DNA from: Terrisporobacter mayombei
GTDB taxonomy: Bacteria > Bacillota > Clostridia > Peptostreptococcales > Peptostreptococcaceae
Direction of reading: 5' to 3'
DNA length: 64,000 bases
Assembly (NCBI RefSeq): GCF_020748465.1
Contig: NZ_JAHZMP010000001.1
Span: 496,001-560,000 of the forward strand
Below the pieces are notes generated by a model. That model was not told the DNA's origin and did not search any database. It was given only the letters and a program-made list of their open reading frames with translations. Every line of letters starts with the position of its first letter. Position 1 is the stretch's first letter. Below are positions 17,220-25,484 of this stretch, piece after piece. Position numbers and translations under genes: made by a program.

Positions 17220-18605
17220 TTATTTTGTAGGATCTCCTGTTACATATGGATTTCCTTCATTACTCCATCCAATCCATCCATCTGAATATAAAGATGTATT
17301 ATCAAGTCCCATTACCATAGCGTCCCAGTAAGTCTCAGCAGCTCTCCATCCACTTCCACACATGAATGCTAAGTGATTATTTAAATCTATTTTACAATCA
17401 TCTTTCCACATAGATAATATTTCATATCCATTTCTCATTGTTTTATTTCCATTTCTATAATAATCCATTGAACTTGAGTCAGTTTTTCCTGCATATCCAT
17501 ATACAGCACCTTCTATACGGCCTTTAATTTTATGATAGCTATATCCACTTTCTTTTCCTATATATTCATCCCAAGTACGATTATCTACAAGTGTATAATC
17601 GTCTTTTTTTAAGAATTTTTTTGTTTCTTTTATTGTATCTATCATATCTGGATTTGCTGGTGCATCTACTCCAAAATCCTTTTCAGCTTTTGATTTTACA
17701 CTTTCTTTTTCTAGTTCATATCCCTTTCCATTCCATACATCAAATCCACCACTCATTACACGAACATCTTGTACACCTAAATATTTAAGTATAACAGCAT
17801 ATCTACAAGCTGCAAGTGGTTCTGGACTTGTCACTATTACACAATCCTTAGAAGTAATTCCATTTTTTAAAGCTAAGTCTAATAAGCTTTTATCATCATT
17901 TAATCTCCACTCTTCTATATTATTCACATATACTTTTGGAGTCTCAAAATCATCTGTATTTATATGTACTGCAGTTGGTATATGACCTTCTAAATAACCT
18001 GATTCTTCATCATTTCCCCATCTAACATCTACAATTTTTATATTTTTGCTATCTGTAAAGTTTTCTGGAGTTTTTCCATCTACAATTTCTTTTACCACAT
18101 CTGCTGGAACATACATATCATAATTTTTATATGATTCTAATTCTAAAGATTTATCTTTAATCCATTCATTAGCATCATAAGTTGATACATTATTTATTCC
18201 ATTAGAAGATAAATAATTTGCAACTTTACTTGCATCTTCTCCATTTGTATCATATACAATTACATTTTCATAAGACTTTAATTTTTTATTTTCTAAAGCA
18301 TCTGCTAAATAGTCATCTTTATTATCTGCTTTAGATTCTAACCAATCTGCAGAAAAATCTGTGGCTCCCGGTATATGACCACCCCTTGATGCACCTTCAC
18401 TAGCCCAACCGCTATATACATCATTTCCTCTTGCATCTACAATAATCGTCTTTTCATCTTTTAATGATTTTTTTACATCCTCTGTTGCTACTGATTTTGT
18501 ATTGTTTTCTTCACTAGTTTTATCTTTTTCATTACTGGCACAACCTACAAAAATCATTGCTGATAAAGTTGCACAACAAACTAGACTTAATAATTTTTTT
18601 TGCAT
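17220..18605 (-). CDS. Lipoprotein with three rhodanese domains
   Basis: 461 residues from the ATG at 18605, chosen over an upstream ATG because GGAGGAAG is ideally placed before it and the signal peptide (KKLLSLVCCATLSAMIFVGC) then starts correctly. The lipobox is FVGC, so the mature protein would be lipid-anchored outside the membrane. Three rhodanese modules follow (about 45-165, 170-315, 330-460). Only the third has an active-site cysteine loop (MCGSGWRA); the first has YDTNGED and the second TSPEPLAA at that place. Sulphur transfer (thiosulfate or mercaptopyruvate type) is therefore expected from the last domain only. Followed by a membrane protein gene one base away. Confidence 0.85.
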   Translation of the reverse strand: MQKKLLSLVCCATLSAMIFVGCASNEKDKTSEENNTKSVATEDVKKSLKDEKTIIVDARGNDVYSGWASEGASRGGHIPGATDFSADWLESKADNKDDYLADALENKKLKSYENVIVYDTNGEDASKVANYLSSNGINNVSTYDANEWIKDKSLELESYKNYDMYVPADVVKEIVDGKTPENFTDSKNIKIVDVRWGNDEESGYLEGHIPTAVHINTDDFETPKVYVNNIEEWRLNDDKSLLDLALKNGITSKDCVIVTSPEPLAACRYAVILKYLGVQDVRVMSGGFDVWNGKGYELEKESVKSKAEKDFGVDAPANPDMIDTIKETKKFLKKDDYTLVDNRTWDEYIGKESGYSYHKIKGRIEGAVYGYAGKTDSSSMDYYRNGNKTMRNGYEILSMWKDDCKIDLNNHLAFMCGSGWRAAETYWDAMVMGLDNTSLYSDGWIGWSNEGNPYVTGDPTK

Positions 18606-18803
18606 GTTTTCTTCCTCCATTATTCTGATATGTAGCACTTGTATTATATCTTTCCCAATAATATATGGTCAAATTAATATTTTCTATAATAAGTACATCT
18701 ATATAGAAAAAATTTATAAGTGACTATTCTACAACAATAAAAACCATATACTTACTTGTTAAGCATATGGTTTTGCATAATCATTAATTTAATTAGAGTA
18801 TTT

Positions 18804-19069
18804 TTATCCTAACGCTGCTAATTGTTTTAAAATATCTTCTTTAGGAGATTCGTTACATATTACGCTTTCTTCGATTATTAAACCTCCACTCCCATAGACG
18901 GACAACCTAAAAATAATATGTCTGCTTCTTTTACATTATCTAATGTGGCTTTATCAGCATTTAATAATTTTGAATTTCCATTATTTTTGCTACCTTCAAA
19001 TATAGCTTGCGCCATAGATTCTGTATTTCCTGTTCCGCTCCAAAATATTATATTTATTTTATTATTTAT
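18804..19069 (-). pseudogene. Flavodoxin pseudogene
   Basis: Minus strand from 19069: KINIIFWSGTGNTESMAQAI, the FMN-phosphate loop of flavodoxins, continues through DNVKEADILFLGCPSMG, then two stops. After a frame change the typical C-terminus (ESVICNESPKEDILKQLAAL) appears and ends at 18804. About 45 codons in between are deleted (88 codons remain of about 140). The RBS AAGGAGG is intact, but the codon at the expected start position is ATA instead of ATG. Confidence 0.88.
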
Positions 19070-19172
19070 AATTATTCCTCCTTGAGATTTATTTAATATA
19101 ATAATATCATCATTATATCATTTGATAAATGAAGATAATTATTATTATCACATTTTTATCATTACTAAATAT

Positions 19173-19214
19173 AAAAAAGTCTGAACTAAAATAATTTTAT
19201 GTCCAGACTTTTTA
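19173..19214 (-). terminator. Terminator of the ABC exporter
   Basis: AAAAAGTCTG / CAGACTTTTT stem with a 20-nt loop immediately after the stop codon; T-rich on the minus strand. Confidence 0.7.
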
Positions 19215-19218
19215 TTTA

Positions 19219-20919
19219 TTAACTTACATGCAATTTACTATAAACTCCACCACTATTAATCAACTCATTATGAGTTCCTCTTTCAACTATACCACTATCT
19301 GATAGTACTACAATTTCATCAGCATTTTTTATTGTAGATAGTCTATGCGCTACAACTAAATTAGTTCTGTCTTTGCTTAACTCTTCTAAAGATTTTTGAA
19401 TTTCTCTTTCTGTTACATTATCAAGGGCCGATGTAGCTTCATCAAGAATTATTATTGGAGGATTTTTTAAAAATACTCTACATATAGATATTCTTTGTTT
19501 TTGTCCTCCTGAAAGCTTAACCCCACGCTCTCCTATATAAGTGTCATAACCTTCTGGTAAACTTTCAATAAAATCATGTATTCTTGCTTTTTTAGCCGCA
19601 GCTATTACATCTTCTTCACGGGCATCTGGTTTTGCACATAATATATTTTCTTTTATAGTTCCTGTAAATAAAAATACATCTTGTTGAACCACACCAATAT
19701 TTTTTCTTAATGATTTTAAGCTGACATTTTTTATGCTTTTTCCATCTATTCTTATGTCACCTTCTTCAAAATCATAAAATCTAGGTATAAGATTACAAAG
19801 AGTGGTCTTCCCTCCTCCAGATGGTCCAACTAATGCTACCGTTCTACCAGCTTCAATTGATAAATCTAAGTTTTTTAATACTTGTTTTTTATCTTCATAA
19901 GTAAATGAAACATTATCTATTTCAATATTTCCTTTAATATTTTTTAACTCCATAGGATTCTTTACTTCTTTTTCCACATCTTCTTTAATTATTTCCATAA
20001 ATCTTTCAAATCCAGTCATACCATTTTGATATTGTTCTGTAAAGTTTATTAGTTTTTTAATTGGCTCTATAAACATCTTTACATATAATATATAAGCTGC
20101 GAAGTCACCTAAATTAATTTCACCTAAGTAAGTAAAATATCCTCCAGCAACTAATGCAACTAATTCTAATAAATCCATAAATAAATTCATTCCTGAGAAA
20201 TAGTCAGCCATAACTCTATAAGCTGTTTGTCTAGCTGATTTAAAAATATTATTTCTATCATTAAATTTATTTAGTTCTTCTTCTTCATTACAAAAAGATT
20301 TTGTTACCTTCATTCCAGCTATAGAGTTTTCTAGTGTAGCATTTACTTCACCTGTAGTTACTCTTGTTTCCATAAAAGCATTTTGCATTCTTTTTCTTTG
20401 CCTTGCTGCAAATATTATTACGAAAGGTAGTATAGCAAAAATTATTATGGTAAGTGGTATGTTTATATTTAATAAAATAATAAATGAGCCTATAAACATA
20501 ACTATTGATATAAATAGATCCTCTGGTCCATGGTGAGCAAGTTCAGAAATATCCATTAAATCGTTAATTATTCTAGACATGGTTACTCCGGTCTTATGAT
20601 TATCAAAGTATGAGTTAGGCAATTTTTGAAGATGAGTAAATACTTCACTTCTCATATCAGCTTGCATCCTAACACCTACCACATGCCCCCAATATTGCAT
20701 AAAGTGATTTAAAAATGCCTTTATTATAAATATAAATAATAAGGTAAATCCAAAAATTACGAGCATTCTTAAATCCTTATTTGGCACAACCTCATTCATT
20801 ATATCCCTTGTAATCATTGGATACACCAAGTTACATATAGCAAATAATAATGCTGCTAATAAGTCCATAAAGAAAAGTTTCTTATATGGTTTATAATATT
20901 TTACAAATTCTTTTATCAT
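19219..20919 (-). CDS. ABC exporter half-transporter (permease-ATPase)
   Basis: 566 residues: six membrane helices in an ABC type-1 exporter domain (about 10-300) and a nucleotide-binding domain with Walker A GPSGGGKTT, Q-loop VVQQDVFLF, signature LSGGQKQR, Walker B PIIILDEATSALD and switch VAHRLSTI. Closest in type to MsbA/LmrA/YfiB-like lipid or drug exporters acting as homodimers. No partner subunit is adjacent, which favours a homodimer. RBS AGGAGG. Substrate unknown. Confidence 0.9.
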   Translation of the reverse strand: MIKEFVKYYKPYKKLFFMDLLAALLFAICNLVYPMITRDIMNEVVPNKDLRMLVIFGFTLLFIFIIKAFLNHFMQYWGHVVGVRMQADMRSEVFTHLQKLPNSYFDNHKTGVTMSRIINDLMDISELAHHGPEDLFISIVMFIGSFIILLNINIPLTIIIFAILPFVIIFAARQRKRMQNAFMETRVTTGEVNATLENSIAGMKVTKSFCNEEEELNKFNDRNNIFKSARQTAYRVMADYFSGMNLFMDLLELVALVAGGYFTYLGEINLGDFAAYILYVKMFIEPIKKLINFTEQYQNGMTGFERFMEIIKEDVEKEVKNPMELKNIKGNIEIDNVSFTYEDKKQVLKNLDLSIEAGRTVALVGPSGGGKTTLCNLIPRFYDFEEGDIRIDGKSIKNVSLKSLRKNIGVVQQDVFLFTGTIKENILCAKPDAREEDVIAAAKKARIHDFIESLPEGYDTYIGERGVKLSGGQKQRISICRVFLKNPPIIILDEATSALDNVTEREIQKSLEELSKDRTNLVVAHRLSTIKNADEIVVLSDSGIVERGTHNELINSGGVYSKLHVS

Positions 20920-20992
20920 GTATTCCTCCTAAATTTAATAGTAATATAAAGTTTACTATATATTTATATACATTGCACATAATATTCAATCA

Positions 20993-21022
20993 AAAAAATC
21001 ATTCCAAAAGGAATGATTTTTT
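20993..21022 (-). terminator. Terminator of the HD-domain gene
   Basis: Perfect stem AAAAAATCATTCC / GGAATGATTTTTT with an AAAA loop, about 25 nt after the stop at 21047; it can act in both directions. Confidence 0.88.
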
Positions 21023-21046
21023 CTAAAATCTAAGTTCATACTAAAT

Positions 21047-21619
21047 TTATTCTGATTCTTCCAATATATCTGCAATATTTTGCATAGCATTCAAAGATAT
21101 TTCTGCAAACTCATCAAAACCTATTCCCGCAAGTTCTATGGCTCTCATGGCATCTCTATTAGCATTAGCTGCAAATCTCTTTTCCTTCATTCTTTTTATA
21201 ACAGACTTTGTTTTTACGCTAGTAAGTTTTTTATCTGGATAGCTTTTAGCTATGGCTGTTATAAAACCTGTTATGGGATCTACTGCATATATGGCTTTTT
21301 CCATTAAACTTTCCCTAACTACTCCCTTATTGTCATGATGCCCAAGTATGGCTCTATATAATTTTTCATCTCCAAATTTTTCTTCTTTTAATAATTCAAC
21401 ACTTTTAAAAGCATGAGCATCATTTACAACACCAGGCACTCTTCCTGTAATATCAGAATCTAAATCATGTAAAAGACCTGCCACTGCCCACTCTTCTTCC
21501 TTTTCTGGCTCTAATTTTTTAGCCAGTTCTTTCATTACAGCTTCTACTGCATAACTATGTTTTAACATATAATCAGTTTTTAAATACTTAAATAATATTT
21601 CCAATGCTTCTTCTCTCAT
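21047..21619 (-). CDS. HD-domain (HDIG-type) phosphohydrolase-like protein
   Basis: 190 residues from the ATG at 21619, selected because AAAGGAGC precedes it; the upstream ATG lacks an RBS. HD-domain metal ligands are visible: H in KHSYAVEAV (about 27), HD in GLLHDLDSD (about 58-59), and a downstream H in AILGHHDNKG. Such stand-alone HD proteins are probable nucleotidases or phosphohydrolases in the cytoplasm. Monocistronic between two terminators; substrate not predictable. Confidence 0.85.
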   Translation of the reverse strand: MREEALEILFKYLKTDYMLKHSYAVEAVMKELAKKLEPEKEEEWAVAGLLHDLDSDITGRVPGVVNDAHAFKSVELLKEEKFGDEKLYRAILGHHDNKGVVRESLMEKAIYAVDPITGFITAIAKSYPDKKLTSVKTKSVIKRMKEKRFAANANRDAMRAIELAGIGFDEFAEISLNAMQNIADILEESE

Positions 21620-21839
21620 TTTTATGCTCCTTTTTCTATAGATTTCCACATACTTATATTCTACAGCTTACATTATTTACCTCTTATTGTTACTTTAAAA
21701 ATTTATTTTTTTATTGTATATTTTTTATTTTCAAATTTATTTCCAATATTTCAAAAATAATATAAATTTTTTTACAAAAATGTTAAACACTATATAAGAA
21801 CAAATTATTTATTAAAAAAATAGAAAGGAAGATGACATA

Positions 21840-23765
21840 ATGAGTAACAAATTACCTAAAGAGGCCTATGGAGGTGTGTCAGGAAAGGATTATGTACCTT
21901 ATATAACTGATAAATCTAAAAAAGGCGCAAACATTCCAGTATTAATAATAGGAATAGTACTTTCTACTGTGTTTGCAGCATCTACTGCATATTCTGGTAT
22001 GAAGTCAGGTTTAACAGTAGCAGCAGGAATTCCTGGAGCAATTATTGGTTCCATGTTCGTAGGAGTTTTTGCAAAAGATAAAGGAATACTTGGCAAAAAT
22101 ATTATACAGGGTATGTCTAGTGGTGGTGAATCTGTAGCTAGTGGTCTAATTTTTGTATTGCCTGCAATTATTTTAATAGGAAGCGATCTTACTTTTTTGG
22201 AAGGTTTAACAACAGGTGTTGCAGGAAGTTTATTTGGTATAGGCTGTTCTTCTCTAGTTTACAATTACCTAATAATAGAGGAACATGGAAAACTTATGTA
22301 TCCTGAATCTATGGCCATTTCTGAAACATTAGTAGCTTCACAAGGTGGCGGAGATGCTATAAAATATATGGGTATTGGCTTTGGAATAAGTGGTATAATA
22401 AACGTTCTAACTGGATCATTTTTAAATGTGATCAATAATGTTATGACTTATTTAGGGACTCCATTTTATAAGTGGAAGTTTTCTTTAGAAGTAAATCCAC
22501 TTTTACTAGGTATAGGATTTATAGTTGGATTAGAGGTTTCATTAACTATGTTTGCTGGTTCTATATTATCCAACTTCGCAGTTGCCCCATTAATAGGATA
22601 CTTCTCAGATATGGCTCGTGAGGGAATGTTCATATGGAATGACCCTGCCGTTGCCATAAATACTATGGATGTAAATGCTATATCAGGAAGTTATGTAAAA
22701 TATATTGGTGCTGGTATGATGCTTTGTGGTGGTATAATTGGTGCTATAAAACTTATTCCAACTATAGTAGTTTCTATAAGAGAAACTTTAAGTGCTAAAA
22801 AAGGAAATAATGAAGATGATAAAGGTAGTTCTTCTGAAATTTTAATATTAACAGGCGGTATAATTGTAGGTTTAATTGCCGCTTATTTAGTATCTCAAAG
22901 TATTACAATGGCCGCTGTTGCTATTATAGTTTCATTTATATTATCATTCTTATTTGTTATAGTTTCTGGACGTTTAACAGGTACTATAGGAACATCAAAC
23001 CTACCTGTATCAGGTATGACTATTGCATCTTTAGTTATATTAACTCTAGTTTTTGTCATGTCTGGATGGACAGGACTTGCAGATAACAAATCATTACTTT
23101 TATTTGCTGGCTTTATGGTTACTGCCATATCTGTTGCTGGTGGATACTGCCAATCTCAAAAGGTAACTTATATAATTGGTGGTAGTAAAAAAGAAATGCA
23201 AAATAGCTTCGTACTAGCTTCTATAGTAGGTGTGGCTGTAGTTTGTGGAACAATAGTTGTACTTTCTAGCCAATTAGCAATCACAGGTGCTGATGCTCCT
23301 TTTGCATTACCACAAGCCAACTTAATGTCTACATTAACATCGGGTATAATGTCTGGTAATTTACCTTGGGTTATGGTTATTGCTGGTGTAGTTATGGCTT
23401 TAGTGTTATTTATGTTAAATTTGCCAATAATGACTGTTGCTATAGGTTTTTACTTACCAATATCTACTACTTCAATCATATTAGTAGGTGCATTAGTTCG
23501 TTTATTTATAGAAAAGACTGCTAAAAATGATTTGGAAAGAGAAGCAAAGGTCTCAAATGGTATAAGTTTATCTTCAGGCTTAGTTGCCGGTGGATCTATA
23601 ATAGGCTTAATAGGTATAATACTACAAGTATCTGGTGTAATTACACCTAAAGTTCCTACTGGATTTGCTGCATCAAATTCAATGGCATTACTTCTATTAG
23701 TTATTCTTGTTATTGCAACTACCATTCCTATTGCATTTGCAAAGGTTAAAAATAATGAAGACTAA
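21840..23765 (+). CDS. OPT-family oligopeptide transporter
   Basis: 641 residues with about 15-16 membrane helices. Family features: N-terminal TVFAASTAYSGMKSGLTVAAGIPGA, QGMSSGGESVASGLIF, the PESMAISETLVASQGGGDA loop and the late GGYCQSQKVTYIIGGSKKEMQ segment characteristic of prokaryotic OPT proteins. It would import oligopeptides (or peptide-like metal chelators) driven by protons. RBS AAAGGAAG. The downstream PqqD-like gene overlaps its end by 11 bp, so the two form an operon ending at the terminator 24103-24142. Confidence 0.92.
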   Translation: MSNKLPKEAYGGVSGKDYVPYITDKSKKGANIPVLIIGIVLSTVFAASTAYSGMKSGLTVAAGIPGAIIGSMFVGVFAKDKGILGKNIIQGMSSGGESVASGLIFVLPAIILIGSDLTFLEGLTTGVAGSLFGIGCSSLVYNYLIIEEHGKLMYPESMAISETLVASQGGGDAIKYMGIGFGISGIINVLTGSFLNVINNVMTYLGTPFYKWKFSLEVNPLLLGIGFIVGLEVSLTMFAGSILSNFAVAPLIGYFSDMAREGMFIWNDPAVAINTMDVNAISGSYVKYIGAGMMLCGGIIGAIKLIPTIVVSIRETLSAKKGNNEDDKGSSSEILILTGGIIVGLIAAYLVSQSITMAAVAIIVSFILSFLFVIVSGRLTGTIGTSNLPVSGMTIASLVILTLVFVMSGWTGLADNKSLLLFAGFMVTAISVAGGYCQSQKVTYIIGGSKKEMQNSFVLASIVGVAVVCGTIVVLSSQLAITGADAPFALPQANLMSTLTSGIMSGNLPWVMVIAGVVMALVLFMLNLPIMTVAIGFYLPISTTSIILVGALVRLFIEKTAKNDLEREAKVSNGISLSSGLVAGGSIIGLIGIILQVSGVITPKVPTGFAASNSMALLLLVILVIATTIPIAFAKVKNNED

Positions 23766-24099
23766 TGAAGAAATTTTAAATTTAAAATTTAAAATTTGTG
23801 ATAATGTAGAATATATGATAGACAAAAATGGAATAGTTACTTTACTTGAAAAACAAGACAGTAAAATACAGCATATTTTAAGAAAGTTAAAGTTTAAAAT
23901 ACCAATGTATAAAGAAATTGAACTTGATGAATATTGTAGTTTAGTGTTTATGATGTTAAATGGCAAAAATACTGTGGAAGAAGTAGGAGAAAATTTAGAA
24001 TTGAAGTATGGTGAAAAAGTTCATCCTTTATATGAGAGATTATTACTTTTTATAAACCATATATATACAGATTGTAAATATATTGAAATAACTAATTAG
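23755..24099 (+). CDS. PqqD-like protein coupled to the OPT transporter
   Basis: 114 residues; the ATG at 23755 lies inside the end of the OPT gene (11-bp overlap), favouring translational coupling over the longer frame starting at 23707. NVEYMIDKNGIVTLLEKQDS and the later FMMLNGKNTVEEVGENLELK segment match the PqqD fold, the small winged-helix domain that binds precursor peptides for radical SAM enzymes. No radical SAM gene or precursor is adjacent; the neighbour is a peptide transporter. It may therefore bind peptides imported by the OPT protein, but this is inference. Confidence 0.7.
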   Translation: MKTNEEILNLKFKICDNVEYMIDKNGIVTLLEKQDSKIQHILRKLKFKIPMYKEIELDEYCSLVFMMLNGKNTVEEVGENLELKYGEKVHPLYERLLLFINHIYTDCKYIEITN

Positions 24100-24102
24100 A
24101 AT

Positions 24103-24142
24103 TAAAAACTATACTGACTAATTAGCCAGTATAGTTTTTTTT
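24103..24142. terminator. Bidirectional intrinsic terminator
   Basis: AAAACTATACTG / CAGTATAGTTTT stem followed by T-runs in both directions, between the convergent OPT/PqqD operon and the CPBP gene. Confidence 0.88.
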
Positions 24143-24918
24143 CTGCATTTTCGTTTTTCTTCAACTATAACAACAACCCAAAGTATTATAGCAATAAAAA
24201 TATTTATAACATTGCATATGCCAGCTGCTATAGATATTTCAAACTGTAGACTTTGAGATGCCATTAATATGAAATTCCAAATAGAATGAAAAATAATTAA
24301 AGGCCATATATTTTTCATCTTCATTGCAAGACCAACAAAGGCAAAACCTAGTAAAGATGAATAAAATACTGTAATAAGTGCATCAAGTAAAGAATTTCCC
24401 ATTACTATAGTTGTTATATGTACTATGGAAAAACCTAAACTACTTACTATCATAGCCATTATATAAGATTTTTCACTTTTAAATGAGTTTAATATTATAC
24501 CTCTAAAAATAACTTCCTCACAAAAACCTGCCATAGCTGTACCTATAAATACAGTTATTATAAACATATAAATTGAACTATCATAAGCTGATATATGTTT
24601 GTTTAATTCAGTTATAAATTTACCTATCATAAATATTAAAACTATTAAGTACGGTACAAACCATATGAAACTTTTTAAGTTTTTTGATGGAAGGCTTATA
24701 TCTTCCCAATTATAATATTTTTTTATAAAATATAAAATAAATACTGTTGGTGGTATTTGAATTATAAGTTTATAAATAATATTGCTTGAATTTATATTCA
24801 TTGTTCCTAGCACATTTTCTCCCAATACATTAGATACAACATTTCCTATTAAAATTCCAATGCCCATGGTTACTAAATATCCTATTAATGCCAAAATTCC
24901 AGCTTTCTTTTTACTCAT
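24118..24918 (-). CDS. CPBP-family intramembrane glutamic protease
   Basis: 266 residues, about eight membrane helices. CPBP (CAAX/Abi) motifs are all present: CEEVIFRG (EExxxR), FSIVH and HSIWN. These enzymes cleave peptides within or near the membrane (Rce1 type), and some bacterial members give bacteriocin self-protection or process pheromones. No bacteriocin gene is seen nearby. Single gene with its own terminator. Confidence 0.88.
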   Translation of the reverse strand: MSKKKAGILALIGYLVTMGIGILIGNVVSNVLGENVLGTMNINSSNIIYKLIIQIPPTVFILYFIKKYYNWEDISLPSKNLKSFIWFVPYLIVLIFMIGKFITELNKHISAYDSSIYMFIITVFIGTAMAGFCEEVIFRGIILNSFKSEKSYIMAMIVSSLGFSIVHITTIVMGNSLLDALITVFYSSLLGFAFVGLAMKMKNIWPLIIFHSIWNFILMASQSLQFEISIAAGICNVINIFIAIILWVVVIVEEKRKCRKKTILAN

Positions 24919-25029
24919 AAAATCGCCCTCTTAGTTTTTATTTTTATTATAACTTAATAATTTGTATACTGTAAAATAAGTTTTCTGCTCGATATCTTAT
25001 TTTTAATAATAATTCAAATTAAAATTAGT

Positions 25030-25058
25030 TTGATATATTAATAGTAATTGGATAAAAT
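25030..25058 (+). promoter_or_regulatory. Promoter of the HesB-like selenoprotein gene
   Basis: TTGATA (25030-25035), 17-bp spacer, TAAAAT (25053-25058), 42 bp before the ATG. Confidence 0.6.
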
Positions 25059-25099
25059 AATTTTATCAATAATAATATAAATAATAAAAGGAGTTTATA

Positions 25100-25444
25100 A
25101 TGATAATAAACATAACTGATTTGGCAAAAGCCGCTCTTGATAAGATGTTCAAAAACTACGAAACAGATAACTTAGATAATAAAAAATATGTTCGTATCTA
25201 TTTGAAAGAAATTGCATGACATGGACCTGTCTTTAATGTAGCTCAGGATGAGCCTACTTCAAATGATAATATATATGTTGTAGACAACAAATACCATGTA
25301 ATTATCAATAACGATTTATCTTCTAAGTTTTCTGTAGTAAATATTTTTTATAAATCAACAATGAGTTATGGTGATTTTTATATTTCTACTGATTTAGAAT
25401 GGAAAGATGAATATCACTACTGCAATTGGAGCAAACCTTGGTAA
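25100..25444 (+). CDS. HesB-like selenoprotein, TGA (Sec) at codon 40
   Basis: 114 codons from an ATG with AAAAGGAG six bases upstream. The frame contains one TGA (25217-25219, codon 40) and is otherwise open to TAA. The N-terminal half reads MIINITDLAKAALDKMF then KKYVRIYLKEIA; after the TGA it continues HGPVFNVAQDEPTSNDNIYV, that is, the HesB/IscA core in which the first conserved Cys is replaced by the TGA-encoded residue. HesB-like selenoproteins of anaerobic Firmicutes are known to have Sec here. A hairpin fitting bacterial SECIS rules follows at 25238-25257. The last residues (YHYCNWSKPW) are unusual. HesB relatives act in iron-sulphur chemistry; function of the selenoprotein form is unknown. 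A conventional gene caller would split or miss it. Confidence 0.82.
25238..25257 (+). promoter_or_regulatory. SECIS-like hairpin in the HesB-like gene
   Basis: GTAGCTC-AGGAT-GAGC(C)TAC: a 7-bp stem with one bulged C and a five-base loop whose second base is G. The loop begins 25 nt after the TGA. This meets the published bSECIS criteria (loop 16-37 nt downstream, 3-14 nt long, G among the first two loop bases). Confidence 0.72.
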
Positions 25445-25455
25445 TATTCTCCCCT

Positions 25456-25484
25456 AAAAAAGGAGGTACTCTTTAAACCTCCTT
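25456..25484 (-). terminator. Terminator of the DUF116 gene
   Basis: AAGGAGGT / ACCTCCTT stem with a nine-base loop and TTTTTT on the minus strand, overlapping the stop codon at 25483. Confidence 0.75.

Noticed and set aside
25100..25219. TGA at codon 40 of the HesB-like gene as a simple nonsense mutation
   Set aside because: The position equals the conserved Cys/Sec site, the rest of the frame is intact, and a SECIS-like hairpin follows; mutation is kept only as the alternative.
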